From Cristatella mucedo (lineage: Eukaryota > Bryozoa > Phylactolaemata > Cristatellidae): 64,000 nucleotides of DNA. Each line of letters begins with the position of its first letter. Positions within the stretch are counted from its first letter, which is position 1. A program made the translations under genes and the position numbers. Under the pieces are notes generated by a model that did no database searches, was not told where the DNA came from, and saw nothing but the letters and a program-made list of their open reading frames with translations. Below are positions 39,866 through 52,028 of the stretch, piece by piece. The DNA lies in contig WPIO01000063.1 of assembly GCA_009760855.2 (NCBI GenBank), forward strand, positions 2,149,001-2,213,000, written 5' to 3'.

Positions 39866-40150
39866 TCAAGTTTATGCGTGTATCCCCATCAATAACTCTA
39901 CAATCTCACAGACTTGGCGATCACCGGGCTCGAGACTTGTATAGCCCACTCAAACAAAGACTTTAGACATTCGATGTGCACGCGCTGATGGCCAACAGAC
40001 AGAGTAGCAAGGCAATAGCAGATGGGATGGCTGGCAAAGAAGTGCCCGGGTCTGAAGTAGGAGCAAAGATATCTTTGCAAAAGAATCAAACAGACTTCCA
40101 CGGTCACGGTGGAAGTCAGCTTCCATTGGCAACAGACTTTAAGTCGAAGT
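39866..40150 (-). mobile_element. Decayed L2-B LINE 3' end, minus
   Basis: 'tgtatccccatcaataactc', then a cttgtatagcccactcaaac-like block and 'gatggccaacagac' follow the order of the reverse L2-B terminus at 23936-24165. Confidence 0.5.
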
Positions 40151-40289
40151 AGTGGACAGCTAGCTTTTCATGAGAGCACCTGAGGGGCTGGAGGCCAAAA
40201 CTGGTGCAACAATTCAGCACAGTTGCTCTGTGTCTGTTGATCAACCGAGAGCCATTGCAGCAAGGGTGCAGAGAGGTGCTGAAGGGCAA

Positions 40290-42012
40290 AATGTCAAGCG
40301 CTTAAACAGAGATTGAGTTCTCTGAACGAGCTTTATTAAGTGTGTCATTATTATTATTATTATTATAGTAGGCTCATCTCAAAATCAGCTCTGCCAGCAT
40401 ATCTTCTGTTGAATCTGCACGAAATCTTGGTGTACTGTTCCATGGTGACTTTTTGTTAGACGACCACATCAGCTCCACAATCAAGTCTGCCTAATTTCAG
40501 CTACACAACATTGCTAAAATTCGGGCTCGTTTAGATAAGGATACCACATCTAAGTGGTCCATGCATTTGTGTCATCCCGTCTTGACTTCTGTAACTCACT
40601 GCTTGCTGGCCTACCGGCATGTGCAATCGGGTGCTTACAGCTGGTGCAAGGCTCTGCAGCTAATAATAATAATAATAATAATATTGCACTTGATAAAGCG
40701 CCCTCAGAGAACTTAATCTCTTTCTAGGCGCTTTACATTTGCTGCAAAGTGATACGCAATAGAATAGTAAGTAGAATCATGCTTGAAAAACAAACAAAAT
40801 GAATAACATGGTTAGGGGTTACATGCACTGGGTCAGCATGCAAATGTGGTTAGTGGCAGCATGAACAGTGTCAGCACGCATAAGCACATCGAGGACGAAT
40901 CACAAGGACCCACTAAATGCTGTCCTAAATAGGTATGTTTTTAAGTTTCTTTTAAATGTGGTCAGGTCAGGGGATGTTCTGATGCAGGTCGGGAGGGAGT
41001 TCCAGGCTGTGGGAGCATACGAGCTAAATGCACGGTCTCCAAAGGATTTAAGGTTTGTATGAGGTATTTCTAGACTGTTGGATTCCGAAAAGCGAGTGGT
41101 ACGATGCTTTGCCTGATGGGGTAGTATATCTGAAAGATAGGCTGGAGCCATAGAATGAAGAGACCTAAAAGTGAGCGACAAAACCTTGAAGTCAATCCGT
41201 TGCTTGACTGGTAGCCAGTGCAGGTCGGCGAGAAGTGGAGTAATGTGGCAACTGCGACGCTCACGACAGACAAGCCTAGCTGCAGAGTTTTGCACCAGCT
41301 GCAATCGCCTGATCGCACATGCTGGTAGGCCAGTAAGCAGTGAGTTGCAGAAGTCGAGACGAGATGTCACGAATGCATGGACCAACTTGGACGTGGTATC
41401 CTTATCTAAACAAGCCCTAATTTTAGCAATGTTATGAAGCTGGGCTTCTCTGCCGTCAGTGGAGCAGTTGCCAAATCACAGCACTTCTCACCGACCTGCA
41501 CTGGCTACCAGTCAAGCAATGCATCGGCTTCCAGGTTTTGTTGCTCACTTTTAGGTCCCTTCATTCTTTGGCTCCAGCCTACCTATCAGATCTGCTCCCC
41601 CATCAGGCCAAGCATCGTACCACCTGCTTTCCGGAATCCAACAGTTTACCAGTACCTTGTACAAACCTCAAATCATTTGGAGACCGTGCATTTAGTTCGT
41701 ATGCTCCCAAAGACTGGAACTCCCTCCCGACATGCGTCACAACATACCCTGACTTGACCACATTTAAAAAGAACTTAGAAAAGCACCTATTTAGGACAGC
41801 ATTTAGTGGGTCCCCGTGATTCGACCTTTATTTGCTAATGTGTGCTGACCTGTGCATGTCACCCCTTAACCATGGTATCCATGTTGTTTATCAAGCATGA
41901 TACCACTTGCCATTCGATCGCGTTTCTTTTGCAGCAATGTAAAGTGCCTAGAAAGATATTGAGCTCTCTGAGGACGTTTTATCAAGTGTATTATTATTAT
42001 CATCATCATTAT
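40290..42012 (+). mobile_element. L2-A LINE copies, plus, split by a nested L2-A
   Basis: 40290-40366 is one L2-A tail. A second element starts at 40375 (aaaatcagctctgccagcat) and runs to 40661. After the insert it continues from 41438 to its (TTA)n tail at 41988-42012. The plus translation after the insert includes SLHSLAPAYLSDLLPHQ. Confidence 0.82.
40662..41437 (-). mobile_element. Young L2-A LINE copy inserted in reverse in another L2-A
   Basis: The minus translation is open for 161 codons from 41385 to 40903: [36 protein letters not shown], then KTYLFRTAFSGSL and a stop. Flanked by agct at 40658-40661 and 41438-41441. Confidence 0.88.
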
Positions 42013-42231
42013 CTCCATGGGGACCCTTAACTGAAGGGGACGGCACCGGCTGCTCCAACCAAAGCTACAGCCGATCAAACTCACCACACCCTCGGCCAGT
42101 AACACTACCTTCAGCCATCCCCCAAGAAGTCAGCCCTAGGTGGAGTTTTAAAGAGTCAAATACCCAGAACTTGGTTTCAGGAGGTCGAGGTTCAAGTTCC
42201 CTCCAAACCTGAGGCCTAGCTATGCCTTTGC

Positions 42232-42560
42232 CGGCACGTCAAACTTAACTCCCTCGCTGCATGTATTGCTGACATCCGCACTTGGATAGCACGAAACTTT
42301 CTCAAATTGAATAACGATAAAACAAACTTATTAGGTATGGACAATCCTAGTTATTGGAAAGATCAATGCTTCCTGACTGCCGTCACAGCGTCCCAAGGCT
42401 GGACATTTAAAAAGAATCTAACAAGCACCTGTTCCTCACAGCATTTGTTGGGCCCTTTATGTGCTTATGCATGCTGACACTGCAAGTTATAACCAACCAT
42501 ACGGTCATGCTTCCTTTGTAGCATATGTAAAATACCTAAATAACATCAATAACGAAACGT
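42232..42560 (+). mobile_element. Rearranged L2-A LINE fragments, plus
   Basis: 'ctccctcgctgcatgtattg' to a 'aataacgataaaacaaactt' block from the RT region is followed, with much of the element missing, by the 3' UTR (tgtgcttatgcatgctgaca) and a decayed end. Confidence 0.7.
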
Positions 42561-42599
42561 GAAAACGGCATCGCAAGCACGGCTACCGATTTTGAACAA

Positions 42600-43660
42600 A
42601 ACAGCTCGAGGCAGTTGTGGCGGCGGCCACTCTTGCCTCGACCTCTGAATCAGCGCTCCTGCAAGTCTTTGTTTACCGCAGGGCTACATCAATCAGCACA
42701 AAGACGGCTCTGGAGATGCGTCATTGGCCGGGCCGCTCGGGCGCTGCTGCCGCAGGGCTAGCCAGCCTACAGTGCGTCTGAGACGACGTCTAGACAAAAG
42801 AAGCCGAAGCGACCGACATCGGACGGAGCTTCGGACGGCGAGCGGTTAGAAAACGCTACCGGCAGCAGATACGGCGCTGGCTCAACCGCGCCCATCCAGC
42901 TAGCTCGCCACGCATGCGCGCGAGCGCAAAAATACACGTGGGTAGCCCGCCAATTCTAGATCTCGCTCTCATTCGGTGAGCTACGCCAACCGGGCCAGCT
43001 AATCCCACTGCCCTCGCCGCGGTCGCGAGCTTCCGCCCAGCGGATGTCTGCGAGCACTACTCGGCCAGATCGCATCGGCCAGATCGCAGAGCCGGCTCCT
43101 ACGAGCGCAGGCGCTCAGCGTGCCGCCGCAGTACGCGGCGGCGAGCGCAGCGCGCCCGCAGAGCGCTGCGATCGCTGCGATCGCCGCCGCACGTGGGCTG
43201 CGCGCGTGGCGACCCAGAACGAGCAGTATTATTATTTTCTAGCTGATTCTTTTGGCCAGCCGCCGCGCGGCGGTTCGAAATAAAGACGAGAGCACTGTAA
43301 CAATACCTATATCCACCGAAGTACTTCCGCTTATCGCTCGCGTGCGACGCTCGAACGGCGAGCGCTGTGCGGCCGGCGGCGCTCGTGCAGGATTTCCGCC
43401 AGTAATTACCCTACCACCACCACCCCACCCCCCCCCCCCAATGACTGAACGCATGCGCCCTGCCCTCTTCATAGATCAGGTCATCGGGATGGCATCCAAG
43501 GGGCATAACAGGGAGTTAGCTCCCCGTAACACGAGTGCCCGGATTGAGCCGTCGGGTCTGGGGAGCCTCGCAGGCGGAATCTTGAGACTCCCCCAACCGT
43601 TAGCGCGTCTGGCCTGAGTTTTCGGCTGGACGGGACGGCCGCAGCGGTGCGTGCGAGACC
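42600..43660. promoter_or_regulatory. CpG-rich segment, possible promoter region
   Basis: High GC and CpG with direct repeats such as gatcgcatcggccagatcgc and 'gatcgctgcgatcgc' near 43160-43180. Frames open on both strands with no similarity that I recognise. Confidence 0.35.
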
Positions 43661-43721
43661 TTATGAAAACTGCGCTGGGCAGCTGAGGAGATCTAATCTG
43701 AACTATAGCCATCCACAAAAT

Positions 43722-43806
43722 AAGAATAATGATAATAATTGTTATAGCGCCCTCAGATAACTCAATCTCCTTTAAGGCACTTTAAATTTGCTGCAAACGA
43801 ATTGCA
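43722..43806 (-). mobile_element. L2-A LINE tail, minus
   Basis: Reads 'ataatgataataattg', then ttatagcgccctcagataac and 'ggcactttaaatttgctgca'. Confidence 0.75.
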
Positions 43807-44013
43807 CTGGGGCAGCTCTCAGGTTTGCCTCGAAACTAGCCCTCGCCTTAGCGGGTCTGACTTGGGCACCTAGAGCAACCCATAGCGGGCGGACTAGCCA
43901 AGAAGAATTGGGTAGGGGACACGTTAGTTAACCGGGAGCGGAGCGAGGCATCAGTTTGACAGAGAGATCCGTTCAGGTTAGAATGGAGCTAGGACAGACA
44001 AAGAGCGGTCAGG

Positions 44014-44163
44014 ATGTGGACCGACTACTGCATTCCATTACACGAAGAGCGAAAGGACGGCAAGATGGCGCAGGAGCCATCTAATAAATTACAGGCGGAA
44101 GCGAATAGGCCTGAGAACGGACACCGAGAGCGGCAGTCCGGCAAAGTAGCAGCTACGCTCAAG
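44014..44163 (+). CDS. Possible first coding exon of an unknown gene
   Basis: Open from an ATG at 44014, with a second in-frame ATG at 44065 starting MAQEPSNKLQAEANRPENG. It ends GKVAATLK before a candidate donor gtcagt at 44164. The peptide is short, hydrophilic and unlike anything I know. It follows a CpG-rich region by about 400 bp and precedes a long (GA)n. No downstream exon was found, so this may be chance. Confidence 0.22.
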
Positions 44164-44171
44164 GTCAGTAG

Positions 44172-44323
<152 letters not shown>

Positions 44324-44817
44324 GAGACGACTGACAGAGCTCGGGGCTGGAGCTTCGGTAGTCGATGCGAGACTACACCTCGAGAGCACGACAGTCAAAC
44401 CTACGGCGACGAACAGCTAAGTGCAACTTAGACTGTGCGGTTGTGTTCTGTCGGCTACTCAGCTGGCTGCTAATATCATGGGGTGCTGTAGCCGTCCGCC
44501 TTCGTGGTCGGGACCATCGCTGGCAACGCGGGCGTAGGGTAGCCTATTGTAGTCGGGCTTCAGGAGTTCTCAGGCAGGTAACTCCGTCGGTCCGGTTCGC
44601 GCTGCGTAAAGCGCTTGCGCCGGCGCGGAACCATTTCTAACAGGCCCAAAATAAACTGTTGCTTTCGGCACCCAGGTATGGCCGCTTGTGTTTTAACCGC
44701 ACTGCAGCTCTGCAGTACACCGTCCACCGGTAGAGAACCGGGGGACGAGCTTCTGCGCAGTTACAGAAGCACGACCGCATGTTTAGATGTAGCATACTCA
44801 ATGAAAACGAGCTAGCA

Positions 44818-45305
44818 TAGTTAAAGGTGGCATACACAGGGTCAGCATGTAAATATGGATAGTGGCAGCATGCGTAGTGTCAGTACGCATAAGCACACGA
44901 AGGACGAATCATATGGACCCACTAAATACTATGATAAATAGATGCGTTTTTAGTTTCCTTTTAAAAGCGGTCAAGTCAGGTGATGTCGTGGCGCAAGTCG
45001 GAAGTGAGCTCCAGGTTTTGGAACCATGCGAACTAAAGGCGCGGTCTCCAAAGGATTTGAGGTTCCTATGAGGTATGTGGAAACGATTAGATTCCGAAAA
45101 TCGGGTGGAACGATGCCCAACCCTGTGAGGAGTAGATCTGATAGGTAGGCTGGAGCCAAAGGACAAAGGGACCTAAAAGTGAGTAACAAAACCTTGAAGT
45201 CGATGCTTCGCTTGACTGGGAGCCGGTGCAGATCGGTGAGAAATTGTGTGGTGTGGTAATTGGAACCTGTTCGGTATGAAAGGAGATGCCACCGAGACAC
45301 TTCAC
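44818..45305 (-). mobile_element. L2-A LINE copy, minus, diverged subfamily
   Basis: 3' UTR and C-terminal ORF. The minus translation reads FGDRAFSSHGSKTWSSLPTC and, in another frame, PVKRSIDFKVLLLTFRSL. It lacks the terminal tail. Confidence 0.82.
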
Positions 45306-46517
45306 AGCCTTACATAATGCGTGGGCGTAGCACGAGCTCCGATGACTTTAAAACGTGAGACTAAAATATTAGCTAGATTCATCAAAATATTTTTCTAAAT
45401 ATATAAAAATACATCATTCATGATTTAATTAATGTAATACAGCTCACAGTGCGGCTAAGTTAGGGCAGTTAGTGCGTACGCGTTCCTCGTTCGTCGTCCG
45501 AGGCGAAGTTCCGTTCAGAGCTCAGGCCGCGTTTGCGAGGAACTCTAAAACAGCTCAAATCTATATTCAGAATGGCGGCCCAAAACGCGTGTTCGCAGGA
45601 AGGGTAACCTTGCTGCGCTGCTAAGCCTCTCCTCCCTTGTTACAGCGAGCGCACGACGGTCTTTACTAGTCGGTTCAAGGACGAAGCGTTTAAGAGACTA
45701 GGCCGTATTGGAAACGCCAGAGCGAAGCATCCTCAACCCTCTCCCTCTCCCTCTCTGAAGCTACGTCCCCGGCTCGCCGGGCGTTAACTGCGCTGTCACA
45801 AGCAGTCGACGCACCGTCGACTGCTTTTGCCAGCTTTTGAGCAGAAGAGGTACGACACTCGACGTACCGCGCGATACGGCATCTGTCGCGGCAGTTCAAA
45901 GCTTTAAGAATAAAGAACGCGAACACAGCATTTTTTCTAAAATTTCAAATTAAATTGTGCCTAATGAATATTGCTTACCGGTCGAGTGGTCTCACCTCTC
46001 GAGTGCTACACACTCAGAGGGTTCGAGTTTCGTGTCAAGCTTTTACCGTGTGGGCGCCACAATAAATCTAGGTCTGTAAGAAAGCCGTAGGATAGAAAAG
46101 TCGCCGCTTCGCAAGCATAAAAACAAGTCACTGCGCGCGTGTAAGCAATACACGCTTTTCTTTGTTAGAAGAGATCTTTACGGTAGAGTCCTGACTGTCC
46201 AAGGATGGCGCAGGGAGATACAGGACCGCGACGCATGCACTGCCTCCGAGAGTATATAGACAGTTCTAGTTCGCTTCTTACCTATTATTATAATTCGTAA
46301 CTTTTGGATTATAAAAAGCTCCGACGCACACGTTGTGAAAACAGGAACAAAGCTTACTCAAGGAAGTCAAAGCAGTTAGCCTAACTAGGAAATACAATTA
46401 AAGAAAATGTAAAGCAAGTTCAGCTGATTCAACAGCCTGATTTATATAATGGCAGATCACATGAGATAGATCAAATGCATTCCTAGATATTAATGTTGTT
46501 GCTAAGATTCTTGTACT
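45306..46517. other. Intergenic stretch, mostly unassigned
   Basis: 46422-46455 is a SINE-A tail stub (minus; 'cagctgattcaacagcctga'). Otherwise no gene or family is recognised. Confidence 0.4.
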
Positions 46518-49500
46518 ATGCATTACCAAAGTAAAGCACCCCGTAGCCGCCGCGGTGGCCGGAACAGCCAGGTCAGACGCCACTCGTTGGGCAGGAACTG
46601 CGAGCTGAGTACCCGCTCATTTGGTATTCCTAGCATCGTCTCGAACCGCTCAGCACGCTCCCCCAAATGCCTCACTGTTAATCTCTCTAACTTAGTAGTC
46701 ATCAAGCCTGTTGTAACTCCATCGGCCAGACTTAACGCTTGCCTTTGGAATCCTCGCTCAAAGTGCAATAAACCTCTGGAAATAAGCGACCTTATTTCTG
46801 AAAATAGTATCGACCTGCCCGCCCTAACTGAAACTTGGCTGAAATCGATAAACTGCCCGACAATTAAAGACGCAACCTTATCTGGTTTCTCGTTCTTTCA
46901 CACCCCTAGATCAATCAAAACTGGAGGTGGAGTTGCTATTATTGTGCGCTCGAAATTCAACTTCAAGCCATTTGCAGTACCCTCGAAGCAGTCTTTTGAA
47001 TTAATTGTCTTGGTCTCATTCGAAAACAAGCTACCGATAGTGGCAGTAGTCTATCGCCCACCAGGTACCAAATCCTCCTTTATCTCAGATTTCTCCGATC
47101 TCGTTTCCATTCTGTGTGCAAGAAATCGATCCTTCCTCGTTAAGGCTGATTTAATCGCTAACGTTTTATTTCCTCGTCATAGGTGATTTCAACGTTCACT
47201 TTGATAACTTATCTGCCGCTTTCAGCACCGAATTTCGTGCATTGACTGACTCATTGTCTCTTGTGGCTCATGTGCATGGCCCTACCCACATCAAAGGTCA
47301 CACACTCGACCAGATTTTCTCATACAACTGCACTTTGTCATCACCAATTATTACCAAATCATGCTTATCTGACCGCACGCAGATCCCATTCAATCTACAG
47401 TGTGTGCCCACATCCTCGTCTAAAATAGCCTGTGAATCGCGAAACCTCAAGACCCCTGACATCGATGCTGTCCGTGCAAAAATATCTGTATCACCTCTGC
47501 TGCTCAGTCATTCATCCGATCTGTCATCATTGGTAGATAGCTACAACACGACACTAGCTGACACGCTCGACGAGTTTGCACCTCTGACAAAGCGCACTGT
47601 GCGCCCTCGCCTAGACGGCCTATGGTTTACCACAGACATTGTTTTTTAGCCAGGTCTACTAAGCTAAGTCTAATACTTCTTTGAAAAAGCATACAAAAGA
47701 TCTGGACTGACTGTCCATCGACAAGCATATGAAGACTACTGTAGGTCGTACCAATCGATCCTAGCAAAGGCCAAGTCTAGCTTCTATAGAAGCATTGTTG
47801 AATCACAGATGCACAATCTAAAACTGCTGATGTCGACGATAGACCATCTCCTCAACCGCTCCCAGATGAGCTCCTTACCTGATGATCCTTGTGATGATCT
47901 AGCCGATCGCTTCTCGCGATTCTTTGTGCAGAAGATAGACAAGATCAGGGAATCCATCCCTGCGATGACAAACTCCCCACTAGAATGCTGTTCCCCGATT
48001 CCTGGCTGCACCTCAATGTCTACATTTAAGCAGGTCACTAGTGATCTAGTTCTGAAGTTCGTATCTCAATCAAAGAAGACAACAAGTCCTCTGGACCCTA
48101 TTCCCACTGTCCTGCTCCTACGTTGCATTGATCTGCTGCTGCCATGCATAAATAACATCATTAATATGTCATTAGCCTCAGGTCATGTCCCAGCACCTTT
48201 CAAAAAAGCTGTAGTCAGGCCACTTCTCAAGAAATCGACACTAGACCAAGAGAACTTAAGCAACTACCGACTACGCTGACCCACAAGGCCCGCCACGGCT
48301 TAGCTCCTTCGTATCTAGCTGAACTGCTGCATCAGTTTCAGACTGTTCGCGCCCTCAGGTCCTGTGTGGACAATAAATTAGCTGTCCCATTCCTCCGCTT
48401 AAAGACAGTTGGCGACAGAAGCTTTAGCTCTGCAGGTCCTAGACTGTGGAACTCGCTTCCACAATTCTTACGCAACGACAACTACTCTCCTACTGCCGAC
48501 TATCGCACATCTTTTTCAGCGGTCCTGAACTGCTACTTCTATGCTACTCACTACCTCAACTGCTCTCCTGACTCTGCTATGCTTCCCACTTTCTCTTTGT
48601 TGCGTGAGACGAAGTCTGTTGGGTACCGAATGCGTACCGAAACCGCTTAGGCTGTGAGTTCGCTATACAAAACTCTCCTGCGTAACACCCACATGGTCTT
48701 TATGACTTTGTGGAGTTACTGACGGAGATACATTACATTACATTACAGTCTACCTTCTACCATTCCTATTAAAGACACTGGAACGGGTCGTGGCAGACCA
48801 GCTAAACTCATATATCGAAACCTCACACCTTGCTAGTAAGTTCCAGTCTGACTTTAGAGCTAATCACTCCACAGAGTCAGCATTGCTTCGGGTATACAAC
48901 GACCTACTTAGGAATGCAGGCATGGGTAGAGTGTCTCTGCTTGTTTTGCTCGATCTTTCGGCAGCTTTTGATACAATCGATCACAAAGTTCTTCCAGAGC
49001 GCCTCTCATCTCGCCTGGGCATCACTGGCACTGCTCTGCAGTGGTTCAGGTCCTATCTCAGTGGAAGACTCCAGAGTATTGACGTGAATGGACAAAGATC
49101 ATCTGAGGTACCTCTGAAATATGGAGTACCTCAGGGCTCCGTGCTAGGTCCGGTTCTTTTCACGGTTTATACTCTCCCCTCTTGCTGATGTGATTGCCAA
49201 GCACAATCTAGGCTTTCACTTCTATGCGGATGACACTCAGTTGTACCTTTGCTTTCATCCCTCCCAGCCTTCGAGCATCTCAAATTCTCTAAACTCACTT
49301 GCTGCATGTATTGATGACATCAGCACATGGATGGCAGCAAATTTTCTAAAACAAAACGATGATAAAACTAACTTACTAGTTATGGGCAAACCCACTGTGA
49401 TTCAGAAATTGGAAAGGCTGACGCTCAAAATTGGCTTTGCCAGCATATCTCCTGTCGAATCAGCTCGAAATCTAGGTGTCATATTCCAAAGCTACCTCTC

Positions 49501-50315
49501 GTTAGACGACCATATCAGCTCCACAGTCAAATCTGCCTATTTTCAGCTTCATAACATTGCTAAAATTCGGGCTTGTTTAGATAAGGATACCGCGTCTAAG
49601 TTGGTCCATGCATTCGTGACATCTCGTCTCGACTTCTGCAACTCAATGCTTACTGGCCTACCAGCATGTGCGATCAGGCGATTGCAGCTGATGCAAAACT
49701 CTGCAGCTAGGCTTGTCTGTCGTGAACGTCGCAGTTGCCACATTACTCCACTTCTCGCCGACCTGCACTGGCTACCAGTCAAGCAACGGATTGACTTCAA
49801 GGTTTTGTCGCTCACTTTTAGGTCGTTCATTCTTTGGCTCCAACCTATCTCTCAGATATACTCCCCCATCAGGCTAAGCATCGTACCACCTGCTTTTCGG
49901 AATCCAACGGTCTTCAAATACCTGGTACAAACCTCAAATCATTTGGAAGCCGTGCATTTAGCTCGTATGCTCCCAAAGCCTGGAACTCCCTCCTGACCTG
50001 CATCAGAACATCCCCTGACCTGACCACATTAAAAAAGAACTTAAAAAACTCCTATATATGACAGCATTTAGTGGGTCCCTGCGATTCGTCCTTGATGTGC
50101 TTATGCGTGCTGACACTGTGCATGCTGCCACTAACTACATTTGCATGGTGGCCGTGTGCATGTCACCCCTAACCATGTTAGAAATTTTGTTTGTTTATCA
50201 AGCATGATATTACTAACCATTTAATTGCATTTCCCTTTGCAGCAAATGTAAAGCGCCTATAAAGAGATTGAGTTCTCTGAGAGTGCTTTATCAAGTGCCA
50301 TTTTATTATTATTAA
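46518..50315 (+). mobile_element. L2-A LINE, longest copy: endonuclease plus reverse transcriptase, inactivated
   Basis: CR1/L2-group non-LTR element. The APE-type endonuclease runs about 46720-47650: ALTETWL, GGGVAIIV, VVYRPPGTKSSF, then after a frameshift GDFNVHFDNL and GHTLDQIFSY. The RT follows: LKKSTLDQENLSNYR, interrupted by an L2-B at 48275-48746, then LLDLSAAFDTIDHKVL (motif A), YGVPQGSVLGPVLF (motif B), a frameshift near 49180, and FHFYADDTQLYL (motif C, with the catalytic ADD). The C-terminal part ends near 50060. The 3' UTR ends 'gtaaagcgcctataaagaga', then a (TTA)n tail at 50300-50315. Breaks: an extra 37 bp near 47150, a stop at 47649, the nested insertion, and shifts near 49183 and 49830. 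No ORF1 was recognised, so it is probably 5'-truncated. Confidence 0.92.
48275..48746 (+). mobile_element. L2-B LINE 3' end nested in the L2-A reverse transcriptase
   Basis: Starts abruptly with the LTHKARHGLAPSYLAELL-type coding end and finishes with (cattacatta)-type repeats. It is inserted in the same orientation right after the SNYR motif of the host RT. The outer coding sequence resumes with LERVVADQLNSYIETS in another frame. Confidence 0.9.
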
Positions 50316-50317
50316 TA

Positions 50318-50460
50318 ATGGCAGAAGATCCTTAGCGGCTCCTACTCCTTCTTGCAGAAGGCACTAAAGAAGATTGGATTCAGCAGGATCGACCCAGGAC
50401 CACGACCCGGATCGCGAAGGGCGATTGATCGCCTTACCCTTCGGCTGAGCCCCCAGGGGT
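50318..50460 (-). mobile_element. SINE-A-like copy, minus, diverged
   Basis: 'atggcagaagatccttagcg', a 'cttcttgcagaaggc' body, then 'ggaccacgacccggatcgcg' and a head rich in cgcc. It sits directly after the L2-A tail. Confidence 0.65.
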
Positions 50461-50484
50461 AATAAAAGCTAATAAGAGTAGCTC

Positions 50485-50488
<4 letters not shown>

Positions 50489-50543
<55 letters not shown>

Positions 50544-50818
50544 GTCTCTGTCTCTGTCTCTGTCTCTGTCTCTGTCTCTTTCTCTGTCTCTTTCTCTGTC
50601 TCTGTCTCTCTCTCTCTCGCCCTCTCTCTCTCTGTCTCTGTCTCTGTCTCTGTCTCTGTCTCTTTCTCTGTCTCTGTCTCTCTCTCTCGCCCTCTCTGTC
50701 TCTGTCTCTGTCTCTGTCTCTGTCTCTGTCTCTCTCTGTCTCTCTCTGTCTGTCTCAGTCTCTCTCTCTCTGCCTCTGTCTGCCTCTGTCTCTGTCTGTC
50801 TCTGTCTCTCTCTATCCA
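50489..50818. repeat. (CT)n and (CTGTCT)n block
   Basis: 330 bp of CT and tctctg hexamer repeats. The Arg/Glu/Asp-rich minus-strand frame across it is compositional. Confidence 0.95.
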
Positions 50819-51814
50819 CCATCGGGTTTCAACAAGAATCCGCTTTCATTATGGCCAACCAAAAAGAGCTGAAGATTTAATAGCAGCCTCTTGCCGTAGC
50901 AGCAACCATCAGTTCACGTGAGTACGCATCTTAGTTACAAGAGTTCAATAACAAATAAATCAAGGAATCTGACGGTGTTGATAGATTTTCTGTTCATACT
51001 AACGAGTCAACTCAAAGAGATGGCCCCGCCGCCCTCAGAGAATTTGAGCTATATGGCTAGCGGCAAGATGCATAGTTTTGGCACGCGAAAGCATGCGAAT
51101 GAAAATTCACACTGACCACGCACATGCAGTGAGGAAAATGTGCGTTTTTCACTTCTGTTTAAATTTCAAAGCAGGACATTTTGTGACGTCACTTGGAAGT
51201 GAGTGCCGGGCTTTGGGAGCATACGAACTAAAGGCAGAGTCTCCGATGGATTTGAAATTACTTAGAAGTCCTGTTAAGAGAGTTGAGTTAGAAGAATGGG
51301 TGGTAGGGTGGCCTGATCAGGGAGTAGTACCGATAGGTAGGCTGAAGAAAGAGAAGGCAGGAATCTAAAAGTGAATACCGACTTCGCTACACCAATGAAG
51401 ACCCTTGAATTTCAACATTTACTAAAACAATGAAGATTCTACGTTCGTTTCCTTTCATTGACGCAATAAAGGGCCGCCATGATTTGTACGAATTAAACAT
51501 TTAAAAAAGCTTTTCGCCAAAATAATTCTTTTGCTTGGTAATATATGGCGTGAATATATGCCTCCACACATCTGCGTTCATGTTTTTCAAAAATAAGCAT
51601 TCCGACTAGTCGATTCAGCGGATGTTGGAGAGACAGCCCACGACCCACGGGGTCATGGAAAAAATTAATTCGCTGACCAGAAAAGCGTCTCGTATACATC
51701 CAGAAAATGTTTCCTAATTCAACAACGATCTTTAGCATTTCACGAAAATTGCCGTAGAAACCTCTCTTTACAGTAACTTTTGGTTCTTGCAGCATTTTCT
51801 TAGACAACTGGAGA
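50819..51814. mobile_element. Decayed L2-A LINE (51020-51380, minus) in otherwise unassigned DNA
   Basis: Within 51020-51380 the order 'gccctcagagaatttgagct', 'cacgcgaaagcatgcg', then 'gctttgggagcatacgaact' and 'aggcagagtctccgatgga' matches the reverse L2-A 3' end. The rest is unassigned. Confidence 0.6.
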
Positions 51815-52028
51815 TTGGTGGTTATGTAGCACAGCGCCAGCCTGGCTCACTCAATAGGTATAGCATCCATCAATGGCTATCACTAGGCGGTTGCTTTTCA
51901 GTCGATTCTAGCGGCGGGCGATCCTTTATCGCTACTGGTGGATCCTTTATCGCCACTGCAAGCGGTGGTGATAGCCGTAAAGGCTCTTCTGTCGCCATAA
52001 AAAAGAGGCTGCTAAATCAGCTAGTATT
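51815..52028 (+). mobile_element. SINE-A copy, plus, with a short internal duplication
   Basis: Head remnant (cactaggcggttgcttttca), then gggcgatcctttatcgctac repeated as ggtggatcctttatcgccac, body 'gcaagcggtggtgatagccg' and tail 'ggctgctaaatcagctagta'. Confidence 0.75.
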
